DNA from: Butyrivibrio sp. YAB3001
Lineage (GTDB): Bacteria > Bacillota > Clostridia > Lachnospirales > Lachnospiraceae
Direction of reading: 5' to 3'
NCBI RefSeq assembly: GCF_900112195.1
Contig: NZ_FOKR01000004.1
Span: 269,503-333,502, forward strand
Length of the DNA stretch: 64,000 bases
Shown here in pieces: positions 25,236-34,336 of this stretch; position 1 is the first letter of the stretch; the number at the start of each line of letters is the position of its first letter. The translations under genes were made by a program, and so were the position numbers. The notes below the pieces were generated by a model, which made no database searches, was not told the origin of the DNA, and saw only the letters and a program-made list of their open reading frames with translations.

Positions 25236-26573
25236 TTAAGCCGCAGATGCTTCTTTAGATTCAGACACTTTTTCTGCAACCTTTCCATTATATACTTCAT
25301 GATCAAGAAGTCCTTCTGTCTCAGCTGTAAGCACAGTTGCTGTTGCAGCACCAACTACATTTGTTGCAGTTCTTGCCATATCTACGATTGATGAGATAGG
25401 TGAGAAAAGAACTATCAGCTCAACCGGAAGTCCTGCTGCTGCGAAAAGAGCTGTTGCTGTGATTGTAGCTGTTCCTGGAACTCCTACGGTTCCGATTGAA
25501 ACAAGAAGTGTAAGTGCGATAAGAAGCACATACTGCCCTGCAGAGTAGCTGATTCCCTGCTGGTTGATCGTAAATACTGCAAGAAGTACCGGCCAGATTC
25601 CTGCGCATCCGGGCATTCCAAGATTTGCTCCAAGCCCAGCTGTGAATGCTGCAACGTCTCCGTCAACTCCAAGGTCCTCTTTTAATTTGCTGACTGTTAC
25701 CGGAAGTGTTCCAACACTGCTCTGTGAAGTAAACGCTACGATTCCTGCAGGTGCGATCTTCTTAAGGAAAGTGATCGGATTAAGCTTTCCGATAGTTGCG
25801 ATAAGAAGGCTCTCAACTCCGAAGAGCTGTATTGCTGCAAGTACATATGCAACCACAAGTACGGAAAGAAGTGGTAAAAGATCTTCAAGCTTGCTTCTGC
25901 CAACTGCCCTAGCAATAAGCGCTGTGACTGCATAAGGTGTGAAAGATACGATGAAACTTACCGCCCTGCCGAGTACTGTATTTGCTGCATCAACAAACGC
26001 TTTAAAAGGCTTTACAGATTCATCTTTTTTCACAACCTTGTTATAAGCAAGTGCCACAACAAGACCAAATATAAGAATAGGTACAACAGTGTTACTTCCC
26101 CACTCATTGATGATGTTCTTAGGAAAAAGACCTACAATTGCCTCCACGGCTGTAGGAACTTCTTTTGCCTCTGTAGCTTCAACCGTATACTGGAAGCCTT
26201 TTCCAAGCCCCAGCGAAAGGGCCGCTACAAGAGTAATAACTGCTGCAGTAAATGTATTCAGGAGCAAGAAAAGAACAGACTTAAGTCCTACCTTATGAAG
26301 CTTAACCTGATCTCCAAGATTTGTGATACTTGATATTACGCTGAACAACAGGAGCGGAACCACAAATGCCTGAAGTGCATTTACATAAACTGTTCCAAAA
26401 GCTGCTACATACTTGTAATTCTCTTTGAATATGAGTCCGATGATAACACCAAAGGCAGTCGCAATGAGTGTCCTGATACCAAAATCCACATGTTTTCTTT
26501 TTAGGAAGTATAAAACTCCAAAAAACGCCAGTGTTGTTATTAGTGCTCCAATTTCTAATACATTGATCTCCAT
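25236..26573 (-). CDS. L-cystine symporter, TcyP-like (DAACS family)
   Basis: This 445-aa membrane transporter has about eight helices and the family hairpin motifs FTSQSSVGTLP and GLGANLGMPGCAGIWP, closest to cation-coupled L-cystine carriers. Start at 26573 follows TTGGAGGAGG. A longer in-frame opening to 26744 runs through a hairpin leader and is not credible as protein. Expression may be controlled by the attenuator at 26613-26723. Confidence 0.87.
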   Translation of the reverse strand: MEINVLEIGALITTLAFFGVLYFLKRKHVDFGIRTLIATAFGVIIGLIFKENYKYVAAFGTVYVNALQAFVVPLLLFSVISSITNLGDQVKLHKVGLKSVLFLLLNTFTAAVITLVAALSLGLGKGFQYTVEATEAKEVPTAVEAIVGLFPKNIINEWGSNTVVPILIFGLVVALAYNKVVKKDESVKPFKAFVDAANTVLGRAVSFIVSFTPYAVTALIARAVGRSKLEDLLPLLSVLVVAYVLAAIQLFGVESLLIATIGKLNPITFLKKIAPAGIVAFTSQSSVGTLPVTVSKLKEDLGVDGDVAAFTAGLGANLGMPGCAGIWPVLLAVFTINQQGISYSAGQYVLLIALTLLVSIGTVGVPGTATITATALFAAAGLPVELIVLFSPISSIVDMARTATNVVGAATATVLTAETEGLLDHEVYNGKVAEKVSESKEASAA

Positions 26574-26612
26574 GATGATCCTCCTCCAATTTGCATGAAA
26601 CAAAGATAAAAA

Positions 26613-26723
26613 TATGCCCGGTAACAAATGAGTCTCCCGGGCATATGGCATACGTTCTGTTACTCTTATGCTTGATGGCATGAACATCGATTCAACAACA
26701 TGCCAGCCATATATGATGCCCGG
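26613..26723 (-). promoter_or_regulatory. Candidate transcription attenuator upstream of cystine symporter
   Basis: In the minus-strand leader TATGCCCGG (26637-26645) pairs with CCGGGCATA (26613-26621) around a 15-nt loop and is followed by TTTTTATC, a terminator about 40 bp ahead of the ATG. A segment CCGGGCATCATATATGGC (26706-26723) can pair with GCCATATGCCCGG (26637-26649) instead, which would open the terminator. A further hairpin (GGCATG/CATGCC) lies between. It is not an S-box or T-box that I recognise. Confidence 0.5.
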
Positions 26724-26801
26724 AATTCTGTCATTCGACAACACATGTATTCAGATTTCTGATTTCTGAAGTTAAACATTTTCTCACACCATCCTTTCTT
26801 T

Positions 26802-26834
26802 TTGTTTCCTGTTGTTTCCTGTTGTTTCCTGTTG
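26802..26834. repeat. Tandem 10-bp repeat
   Basis: The unit GTTGTTTCCT occurs three times (the first with one change) plus a partial copy, just upstream of the symporter leader. It could be an expression-tuning repeat or simple slippage. Confidence 0.7.
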
Positions 26835-27002
26835 ATATCAATAATAATAGAGCTTGCTCTTTCTGGCTAATACATGATCGTTATTGTTGGCTATAAGCCC
26901 AGACTATAACCACCAACTTCGTCCTCTCATAATATTAGCTTCTGCGTTACGTTTAAATATCTTCTTCCGAATATTTTGTTAATACTCTAAGCTGCTCTAT
27001 GG

Positions 27003-27326
27003 CAACAGTCCCAATGTCATTTAGATAAGAAAATGCAGTAAATGCGAAATAGGCACGCTACGTTCTTCAGATTATATAGTAGCGTGGACATCTACGTGAC
27101 ACCGTTTTATTTTTAGACTGTTGTCACGTAGTTTCTCAATGATTTTCTGGCATTCTACGTGATATACCTCCGTTAACAAGCCTCTCCTCACGTATTTTTT
27201 CCAAATATCTGTTTAGTTTTACGTGTTCTACTACTAATAAAGAGCAGCATCTCACGTAGACGCTATAGATATCATGCTTGTTGCTCTGTCACATCTTTTC
27301 TTATCTAAATGACATTGCAACAGTCC
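27003..27326. mobile_element. MITE with 9-bp target duplication
   Basis: A 306-bp element (27012-27317) has perfect 22-bp terminal inverted repeats starting CAATGTCATTTAGATAAG and is flanked by the 9-bp direct repeat CAACAGTCC (27003-27011, 27318-27326). It has no transposase. Inside are four stem-loops: CACGCTAC/GTAGCGTG (27054-27086), CTACGTGACA/TGTCACGTAG (27092-27131), TACGTGA/TCACGTA (27156-27194) and TACGTG/CACGTA (27220-27258). All carry a CACG core. Confidence 0.85.
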
Positions 27327-27451
27327 TCAGTGCACCTGTACCCATTTTGCAGACTTCACTCACTATAATTTCAAGCTTCTAAGCACTAGGCAAACTCTTG
27401 GAGCATGCATGGGCAGGTCAGTCAAATCCTAATCCGGATGCTATTTTGCAC

Positions 27452-27565
27452 TCAAATGCTAAGCTCCTCACAGTATGCAATTTTTACTCCGCAGCTTGGA
27501 CTTCTTGACTGAAGAATACAAACTTCAGCACCGGCATCCATTACAGTTTTCCATCCTTCTATGCT
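27452..27565 (-). pseudogene. DUF523 C-terminal remnant
   Basis: The frame reads DAGAEVCILQSRSPSCGVKI and ends at 27452. LQSRSPSCG is the characteristic DUF523 motif. The first two thirds of that family are missing, and the fragment overlaps the end of the sce7726 gene. Confidence 0.6.
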
Positions 27566-28167
27566 TTTCTTAGATTCTTTCTATACGTCTCAATTTCTTC
27601 CGCTATTGTGTTATAATCTCTCTCAAACAATTCCTCATACGCCTGCTTCCACAGGATTTCACCAGGAACTTTTTCAATGAGCTTTTCCTGAACGAACAGC
27701 TTACTCTTTTCTTTATATTTTGGAAGATCATTTCTCTCTAAAAGATGATTTAACTCAGTCCTCCACAGAATGGAGATTTTCCTTTTATCCTTGACTCTGG
27801 GATTTACCTCTGCTTGTCTCATCACATAAAAGTCAGGCGCACCGCTCTCGTCAGCTTCAACAGTGATAATTCCCCACCAGTCAGGTACATGCTCCTTTAC
27901 ATGGGCTGCGTGTGATGAACCAACAACAATAATGTTACGATCATAGTACCAGTTGTAGTTCTTAACTTGTTTCTCAAGCCTGGCATATGTATCAGCATCG
28001 CTTTTGATCTCTATGCCGTACAGAAAATCCGGTGTAATCATGACGACGTCTGCCCTGGCACTGCCGGTTCTTTTCTCCTCAAGAATCCTCACTTTTCCAA
28101 ATGAGTCTTCCAGAAAATCAAACAATGGTTCCCGGATATCCTTATCATAAAAAATGTCCTTACTCAT
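27559..28167 (-). CDS. sce7726 family protein (PD-(D/E)XK-like)
   Basis: This 202-aa protein has RADVVMI, then GIEIKSDADTYARLEKQVKNYNWYYD, the restriction-endonuclase-like pattern of sce7726 proteins. The family is often found near phage or defence genes; its activity is unproven. It overlaps the membrane-protein gene upstream by eight bases. Confidence 0.75.
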   Translation of the reverse strand: MSKDIFYDKDIREPLFDFLEDSFGKVRILEEKRTGSARADVVMITPDFLYGIEIKSDADTYARLEKQVKNYNWYYDRNIIVVGSSHAAHVKEHVPDWWGIITVEADESGAPDFYVMRQAEVNPRVKDKRKISILWRTELNHLLERNDLPKYKEKSKLFVQEKLIEKVPGEILWKQAYEELFERDYNTIAEEIETYRKNLRKA

Positions 28168-28540
28168 CTATAGTCCTTGAAGCCCTTTTCTCAGCCACTC
28201 TATCTTTTATCACCACTACAAAAGTTCCAACTGCGGCGACAACCAATGCAATAAATCCATAAACCATCATGATTGCCGCACCAAAAATCGGAGTTTCAGG
28301 ACCAGCACTGACAAAATAGTAGTAATAATACGTGTAGAGAATCATTCCAGCGGCAGTCGATACTACAAGCATCAGAGATGAAATACAATACTCTTTCATT
28401 CCTTTTGCAATAAGCATATTCATAACTCCAAGTACAATAATTATGATCAGTAAATACTTGCTGATCAATGTTCCTCTCAGCTTATCTACTATGAAAAACA
28501 TAATAAGCGGTATCAGATTCAACCATTTTAGATATTTCAT
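28160..28540 (-). CDS. Small membrane protein
   Basis: This 126-aa protein has four hydrophobic segments and a charged C-terminus. It overlaps the sce7726 gene (coupled). I do not recognise the family. The pairing of a nuclease-like protein with a small membrane protein is worth noting. Confidence 0.65.
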   Translation of the reverse strand: MKYLKWLNLIPLIMFFIVDKLRGTLISKYLLIIIIVLGVMNMLIAKGMKEYCISSLMLVVSTAAGMILYTYYYYYFVSAGPETPIFGAAIMMVYGFIALVVAAVGTFVVVIKDRVAEKRASRTIDE

Positions 28541-28556
28541 CCCTCTCCAAATCTCC

Positions 28557-29072
28557 TCAAACCGTAATCTCTATCTGATTTCCTGAATAAAGAACTATAT
28601 CCCCAAACTCTGTTGTGATCTGCTTATCATCCCGGCTTATGCTCTGACCTATTGACCCAACCTGCTCAAAGCCGCCATACATTGACATGTTTACTTTGAG
28701 AGGCAAGATTTCCTTCAGCTCATTTACCGAGGCATTATCTTCCCAAGTAACCGGCATTTCTTTTCCATCAATAGAAAGTGTCAGTTCCAGGTTCTTTCGG
28801 GCACATTCGATCATATCTTCGGAAATATCACTTCCATAGATTTTTTCAATACTTCTTCCGTAAAAAAAGCCAATGATTGCCAGGGAATATGCGCCTCCAC
28901 AGCAGGGATCATAAACCACCAGATGGTCTTTCTTAGGTGAAACCGCCATCGCCCGTCCAAAAATTTCTGCAATTAATCTGACAGGGAAATTCGGGATTCC
29001 TTTGGCGCCGTGTATCACTCTTCCACTGGCGAAATCCTCATAGTTCCCTGCAGGACAATATAAATAATTCAT
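28557..29072 (-). CDS. Chimeric ORF: rRNA methyltransferase start plus cyclophilin-like end
   Basis: Residues 1-98 look like the start of an AviRa-type rRNA methyltransferase (YDPCCGGAYSLAIIGFFYG, then IYGSDISEDMIECARKN). Residues 99-171 match cyclophilin-like domains (MPVTWEDNASVNEL, GGFEQVGSIGQ, GDIVLYSGN). Both parts are incomplete: the methyltransferase lacks its catalytic half and the other lacks the usual end after YSGN. The frame is intact, so a product may form, but I think it is a fusion scar. Confidence 0.65.
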   Translation of the reverse strand: MNYLYCPAGNYEDFASGRVIHGAKGIPNFPVRLIAEIFGRAMAVSPKKDHLVVYDPCCGGAYSLAIIGFFYGRSIEKIYGSDISEDMIECARKNLELTLSIDGKEMPVTWEDNASVNELKEILPLKVNMSMYGGFEQVGSIGQSISRDDKQITTEFGDIVLYSGNQIEITV

Positions 29073-29188
29073 GCTCTTTGTTCCAATACCTATGCTAATT
29101 TTCCGTTATTTTCCCCGTAATTATAACAGACCATTGGATTTATACATAGTATGGTAAAATTGATTTATCAAGATGGGAAGGTGAAAAG

Positions 29189-30067
29189 ATGCATTTTGTT
29201 GACGCAAAAGGAATTCTTACAGGAAAAAACGGCTTCCAGGGAATGAACATATACCGTGGTTGCACCCACGGCTGCATATATTGTGACAGCAGAAGCAAGT
29301 GCTATCAGTTCACACATTCCTTTGAAGACATCGAGGTAAAACAGAACGCTCCTAAGCTTCTGGAAAAGGCTCTGAAATCCAAGAGAAAAAAATGCATGAT
29401 TGGAACCGGGGCAATGTCGGATCCCTACATGCACTGTGAAAAGGATCTGCTGCTGACCAGAAAATGCCTGGAGATTATCTTACAGTACGGCTTTGGTGCA
29501 GCGCTTCAGACAAAGTCCGATCTGATTCTTCGTGATATCGATCTTCTCTCAGACATAAACAAAAGCACTAAATGCGTAGTGCAGATCACCCTTACCACCT
29601 ACGATGACGAACTGTGCAGTATTCTTGAACCTAATGTTTGTAATACAAAACGTAGAATTGAAGTCCTTGAGATAATGCAGGAAAGAGGCATTCCAACAGT
29701 GGTCTGGCTGACTCCTATCCTGCCTTTTATCAATGATACAAAAGAAAACATTATCTCTATCTTGAATGAATGTGTAAGAACCGGCGTCAAGGGCATCATA
29801 GATTTCGGTATGGGGCTTACCCTTCGTGAAGGCGATCGCGAATACTACTACGATGCACTTGATAAGCATTTTCCCGGTATGAAAGAAAGATACATCAGAC
29901 AATACGGAAATGCATACGAGCTTCCAAGCCCTAATTCCAGGGAACTTAGGGCACTCTTTCAGGATATCTGTAAGAAAAATGGAATCCTCTCAACCCCTGA
30001 TGAATGTTTCCAATTTCTGAGCGAGTTTCCGGAAAAGTATACACAGATGAGCCTGTTTGATCTGTAA
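29189..30067 (+). CDS. SPL-type radical SAM protein
   Basis: This 292-aa protein carries the radical SAM cluster motif CTHGCIYC (C25, C29, C32) and the SPL/Rv2578c-group elements MIGTGAMSDPYMHCEKDL, ALQTKSDLILRD and WLTPILPFINDT. These proteins resemble spore photoproduct lyase, but most have unknown substrates. GGGAAGGTGAAAAG precedes ATG. The gene stands alone on the plus strand. Confidence 0.88.
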   Translation: MHFVDAKGILTGKNGFQGMNIYRGCTHGCIYCDSRSKCYQFTHSFEDIEVKQNAPKLLEKALKSKRKKCMIGTGAMSDPYMHCEKDLLLTRKCLEIILQYGFGAALQTKSDLILRDIDLLSDINKSTKCVVQITLTTYDDELCSILEPNVCNTKRRIEVLEIMQERGIPTVVWLTPILPFINDTKENIISILNECVRTGVKGIIDFGMGLTLREGDREYYYDALDKHFPGMKERYIRQYGNAYELPSPNSRELRALFQDICKKNGILSTPDECFQFLSEFPEKYTQMSLFDL

Positions 30068-30237
30068 ATACATTCCGATATTCCTCAGAAATCGATACAG
30101 CTAAGGATGAATTTAGAAAAATCCGTATTGACAGATTATTTGGCCTACTGTATAGTGACTTCAATACAATTTCAACGAAGTACCGATATGAATCTATTAC
30201 TGACAAACAGCTTAAGACGCAGAGAAAGAAGACATAA
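30067..30237 (+). pseudogene. Unidentified C-terminal remnant
   Basis: After the radical SAM gene a plus-strand frame reads DEFRKIRIDRLFGLLYSDF, then STKYRYESITDKQLKTQR and a stop. It has a coding look but no start. I do not recognise the family. Confidence 0.3.
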
Positions 30238-30304
30238 GTTCTTGTAACTATCGCATTTACCCGCATGGTTACAAGGACCTATGCCTATTATGAGTCCTAT
30301 ACAC

Positions 30305-31705
30305 TTACATTATTCCTTCCACATCAGCCAGTTCAAATGTACTCAGTTCCTCATTTGTCACGTCTTCCTTGCCAAAAAGCCTGTCTGCCTGGTTCATCAT
30401 GGCTGTCTCAAAGAAGTTCCTTATCTCCCTTGCATTAGCAAAGTTCTTACTACGGTTCTGATACTTCTTTTCAAAGACTTCCGCGCAGTGTTTGATTGCA
30501 CCCTCTGTAGGGATGTAGCCGGCATGCTTGCACATAAGCTTGAAGATCTCAAGAAGCTCTATATCATCATAGTCCTCGAAGTTAATGTACTTGTTAAAAC
30601 GTGACCTGAGGCCCGGGTTTGAATCAATGAATTCTGCCATCAACTCCGGATATCCGGCAACAATAACGATGAAATCATCTCTGTGATCTTCCATGAATTT
30701 CAAAAGAGTATCTACAGCCTCAGCACCGTAGTCATTGCCACTATCGCTCCGAGTCAGAGAATATGCCTCATCAATGAACAACACCCCACCAAGGGCCTTA
30801 TTAGCTACTTCTTGAACCTTAAGAGCTGTCTGTCCAACATACCCTGCAACAAGCCCAGACCTGTCAGTCTCCACAAACTGTCCCTTGGACAGGATTCCCA
30901 TCACGTGGTAGATTTGAGCCAGCAGCCTTGCCACAGTGGTCTTGCCCGTACCGGGATTACCGTAAAATACAAGATGGTTAGATACCGGAATTTCCTTAAG
31001 TCCACGCTCTTTACGCAGCCTCTTGATCTCCTGCATATGGATCAGAGTGTTAACATCCTTCTTAACGGACTCAAGACCTATCAGCTCATTAAGCTCATCC
31101 AGTAGTTCCTCAAGAGTCTTCTCCTTGTTGCCCTCAGCATCAAACTTTGGAATATTCTCCCCGGCATGAACATCGCTAATATCAATAGGCCCCTTCACCT
31201 TATCAGAGAAAGAAGAATGTTCTCTCTTATACTTCCTCAGGGTATCCATGTACGTAGAGAAGTCCTCAATTTCCTGCTTGTCAGCATCCCCATCACACAC
31301 CAGGAATTCTTTTCCCAGACAGTCAAAAACATCGATATAGGATGCGCTTGCAGAAGATGCAAGTTCAAGTCTCTGTTTGAAAAGAGCGTTATCCTGAGCT
31401 ACAAGTCTCTCCAATGTCGCAGGGGCTTTCTTTTCAAAAGCCGTGGAATAAGTACCATTCTTCTCGATATACTCCTTCAACTCCTCCGGCGTATATCCGA
31501 GTCCGAAGTACTCATTCACAAATTCCGCCTCACTCTCAGACACAGTTCCATCTGAAGCAGACAGATAAGACAGGAAGTCAATAAACTCCGTCTTCAGCGA
31601 ATCTCTTTCTGTGCTGTTGCTGGCCACTGACCCACTTACAGAAGCTCCATTAGGATCTGCCAAAGTATATAATTCATCAATTGCTCTCTTAAGTGCTGTA
31701 TTCAT
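30305..31705 (-). CDS. TerB-like/CbbX-type AAA+ ATPase
   Basis: This 466-aa protein has an N-terminal helical region like TerB (about 30-80: FIDFLSYLSASDGTVSESEAEF) and a C-terminal AAA+ module of the CbbX/SpoVK group (Walker A GNPGTGKTT, Walker B GVLFIDEAYSL, arginine finger region GLRSRFNKYINF). Such ATPases remodel protein complexes through a central pore. It closes a four-gene operon with HIRAN-like, J-domain and TerB-like proteins. Confidence 0.88.
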   Translation of the reverse strand: MNTALKRAIDELYTLADPNGASVSGSVASNSTERDSLKTEFIDFLSYLSASDGTVSESEAEFVNEYFGLGYTPEELKEYIEKNGTYSTAFEKKAPATLERLVAQDNALFKQRLELASSASASYIDVFDCLGKEFLVCDGDADKQEIEDFSTYMDTLRKYKREHSSFSDKVKGPIDISDVHAGENIPKFDAEGNKEKTLEELLDELNELIGLESVKKDVNTLIHMQEIKRLRKERGLKEIPVSNHLVFYGNPGTGKTTVARLLAQIYHVMGILSKGQFVETDRSGLVAGYVGQTALKVQEVANKALGGVLFIDEAYSLTRSDSGNDYGAEAVDTLLKFMEDHRDDFIVIVAGYPELMAEFIDSNPGLRSRFNKYINFEDYDDIELLEIFKLMCKHAGYIPTEGAIKHCAEVFEKKYQNRSKNFANAREIRNFFETAMMNQADRLFGKEDVTNEELSTFELADVEGIM

Positions 31706-31719
31706 AACGATTTCCTTTC

Positions 31720-32292
31720 TCAGCTCTTCTTCGGGGCCTGAACACCCTTTTTCGATGGAATTACTATTTTACCCTCTGCATTGCCATTTTTAATCTCAGG
31801 AGCCTTCGAGTTCTCTCTCCTGTAGTCTTCAATCATCTTAATGAACCTATCGAGCTTCGCCTGCCTCTTCTCATCAGTGAAACCTTTTTTGTTTGTAAGA
31901 ACATCCCCCACAAGCTTATAAACTTCATTTGCAGCATTATAGGCTGACAGCTCTTCCCCAGCCTCATACAGCATATTGTCAACATCCACCATCAGAATAA
32001 AGGTATTCGGCGGCTGAGAAAGATATTTCTCCTCAGAGTCCACTCTCCCAAGCTCCATGATTTCATTCCAATGATTCCTGTTAATCTTAAACCCCGTTGC
32101 TTCCTCCACAAGGCTAAGCTCTTCTTCGTCAAAAGAGCCTTCGTCAAATATAATGTACATTCCAAAGAATGCAATCTCTGCCCTTGCAGGCTCCACCAGA
32201 TCGGTTTCCGCATTGGATTTCTCTTCAATTAACTTCATTGCCCGGCAGAAGCCATCAATTGTAGTTTTAAGTTCCTGTATATCCATACCCAA
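31720..32292 (-). CDS. TerB-like helical protein
   Basis: This 190-aa, all-helical acidic protein has a segment (IAFFGMYIIFDEGSFDEEELSL) resembling the TerB-type domain in the next gene, and a Lys-rich tail. It is the third gene of the AAA+ operon, 14 bp from its neighbours. The specific role is unknown; an adaptor for the ATPase is a reasonable guess. Confidence 0.65.
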   Translation of the reverse strand: MGMDIQELKTTIDGFCRAMKLIEEKSNAETDLVEPARAEIAFFGMYIIFDEGSFDEEELSLVEEATGFKINRNHWNEIMELGRVDSEEKYLSQPPNTFILMVDVDNMLYEAGEELSAYNAANEVYKLVGDVLTNKKGFTDEKRQAKLDRFIKMIEDYRRENSKAPEIKNGNAEGKIVIPSKKGVQAPKKS

Positions 32293-32304
32293 TCCTCAAA
32301 TAAT

Positions 32305-33360
32305 TCAGCCGTCCATCTGTTTCTGCAAAAGAGCTATTCTCTCCTGCAATGCTGCAATAGTATTCTTACAGCTATCTATAACCTTCTTAAGCTCTTCCTG
32401 TTTAGCCGCAACATCATCTTCATCGGCAAGGAAGTCTTTCTCACTATACGGGAAGCTGTTTTTAATGCGCGTAACCTCCCTTTGCAAGTACATAAATCTG
32501 GTCTTTAGCCTGGTCTTCAAGTTCTTAAGTGCTTCAATGTCTTCCGGAGTATCTTTAAATCTCTTTTCTATATCCTCATCTTCAATCATCTCAGCAATCT
32601 GACGGAGCCTTTCCAGGTTGCCCTCCTCAAAGGCCTTCTTAGCTTCCATCAGAAGTTCATCATCCTTTGGCGTCCTGTTCTTCTTGTTGTCCGGATGGAG
32701 CGCCTTCACGATCTTTCGGTAGAGGCTCTTTAGCTCTTTTGCCGGATTAACATTCTTTTTGGCTGAGCCACCCTGATCATTAGATTCTGATCTTGAATAC
32801 TCTTCGCCGCTCCCTTCACTACCACCACCAAAAGCTCCGGCAAAAGCCTTCATAAAATCTTCAAACGCCTTGTTGAAATCATCTATGTTCTTGAAGAATT
32901 CATCCCAATCGAACTCTTCACCTTCGGCCTCTGCTTCATCCTCACCCCATCCTGCATTTCTGGCATTCTCTTCATCCTGTTGAGCACGCGTCCTGGCAAA
33001 CTCTTCGTCTTTCTTGGCCTGTTCAGCTCTTTCTCCAAGATCATCATAGAAACTTTTCAGCTTCTCATCCGCCTCTTTTCCAGCCTCCTCAGGAGTAACC
33101 TTCTCATCACGATTTACTGCAGCCTGCATACTCTCAATAATTGACCGCAGTCTTTCAATCTCAAGATTATAGCTTAGGATCTGCATCTCGAGGTGACCTA
33201 TTTTCTCATCGTACTCAGCCTTAAGCCTCCTGCAAACATTGAGCTCAAGATCATCTTTTTCAGCTTCGAGAGCTGCAACTACCAGCTTAAGCTTCTGGAC
33301 CTCTTTGATCAGAGCTTCATATTCATTTATGACTTCCGTTAAAACAATCTCACTTCCCAT
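32305..33360 (-). CDS. J-domain-like coiled-coil protein
   Basis: This 351-aa protein has a long N-terminal coiled coil (about 5-75), an acidic linker (EDEAEAEGEEFDWDEFF), a J-domain-like segment with the HPD tripeptide (LYRKIVKALHPDNKKN, about 210-230) and a second coiled coil. HPD implies stimulation of an Hsp70, yet no DnaK gene is nearby. Its place beside an AAA+ ATPase suggests a protein-remodelling complex. Confidence 0.75.
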   Translation of the reverse strand: MGSEIVLTEVINEYEALIKEVQKLKLVVAALEAEKDDLELNVCRRLKAEYDEKIGHLEMQILSYNLEIERLRSIIESMQAAVNRDEKVTPEEAGKEADEKLKSFYDDLGERAEQAKKDEEFARTRAQQDEENARNAGWGEDEAEAEGEEFDWDEFFKNIDDFNKAFEDFMKAFAGAFGGGSEGSGEEYSRSESNDQGGSAKKNVNPAKELKSLYRKIVKALHPDNKKNRTPKDDELLMEAKKAFEEGNLERLRQIAEMIEDEDIEKRFKDTPEDIEALKNLKTRLKTRFMYLQREVTRIKNSFPYSEKDFLADEDDVAAKQEELKKVIDSCKNTIAALQERIALLQKQMDG

Positions 33361-33363
33361 ATA

Positions 33364-34230
33364 TCAGTTATCCTCAACATACACATCAAACCGATAGCCC
33401 ACTTCGAGAGGAGCCAGCCCTTTCTTGACGCTCTCTACCACGCCATAGACCAGCTTACCGGCATCCATCATATTTGCAATCATCTCATCGCCCCAGCATT
33501 CCATGTGTCCCAGGAAAATCTCTTTATTCTTAGTCCACACTTCAATACTCCAGGGATCTCCCGAACCTGTTTTCTTTCTGATAAGCTTAAGCCTGTCGCC
33601 TACTGTCAGCGTATTTACTACGCTCACAATATCTTTAATAGAATAATAATTATGGTCCGGGCTTGTATTCATCAGCCATATAGCATCACCATTTTGCTCC
33701 ATAGCTTCATACTTCTTATTAGGCTCTCCAACTGCGTATGTGTTAGCCATTTTCAAAGGAGTAGATTCCTCAACCCAATACACATCCAGACTTACTGCAT
33801 TTCGCGTATCAAGCTCATCCTTGGTCTCAGGTACATTCAGTTCATGAACCTTGGCATACAGATGTTTACCTGCCTTCATCAGCTCCGCCATTACATATCT
33901 CTCCGGAAACTGAATATATCCAAGACACAGCCCCGCCAGTGTATGTACCCTTATTGATGAACCATCATCAGGAAACGCCGATGCCACTGCTGTGCAGTCC
34001 GGAGACTCACTATTATATTTGCGGTAGAGAGTCACTCTATCACCAACCTTAAGCCCCTGCAGATTCTCCATCAAATATTCCTTGTTCTTTAACCCAAAGA
34101 TCTTAGCCACTCCAAGATATGTTTCCCTGGCAAAAGTGGTCTGCTTGATGGCTTCTCCAACTTCTGTGTGATGCAAAAAAGCTGAGATATCATGTGAAGA
34201 AAACTCCCTAATTGCGCAATTTTCTGACAT
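33364..34230 (-). CDS. Tandem HIRAN-like domain protein
   Basis: This 288-aa protein has two similar halves, each a HIRAN-like beta domain (first FARETYLGVAKI, LGYIQFPERYVMAELMKAGK; second FLGHMECWGDEMIANMMDAGK). HIRAN domains bind DNA ends or damaged DNA. It is the first gene of the AAA+ operon. The domain call is by pattern only. Confidence 0.6.
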   Translation of the reverse strand: MSENCAIREFSSHDISAFLHHTEVGEAIKQTTFARETYLGVAKIFGLKNKEYLMENLQGLKVGDRVTLYRKYNSESPDCTAVASAFPDDGSSIRVHTLAGLCLGYIQFPERYVMAELMKAGKHLYAKVHELNVPETKDELDTRNAVSLDVYWVEESTPLKMANTYAVGEPNKKYEAMEQNGDAIWLMNTSPDHNYYSIKDIVSVVNTLTVGDRLKLIRKKTGSGDPWSIEVWTKNKEIFLGHMECWGDEMIANMMDAGKLVYGVVESVKKGLAPLEVGYRFDVYVEDN

Positions 34231-34336
34231 AACGATTCCTTTCTCCCCAGATACCCCAACTCCTTATAATTCTATTGTACTCACAAAGTGTCCAATATAA
34301 ATACCAGTTCGCAAGCCCAGTATTTATGCTGCTTTC

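Noticed and set aside
26613..26723. SAM-I riboswitch or T-box
   Set aside because: I could not find the conserved S-box core or the T-box GGTGG sequence; only alternative hairpins are visible.
26574..26744. An N-terminal extension of the cystine symporter
   Set aside because: The frame is open by chance through a hairpin leader; the strong ribosome site and the first membrane helix place the start at 26573.
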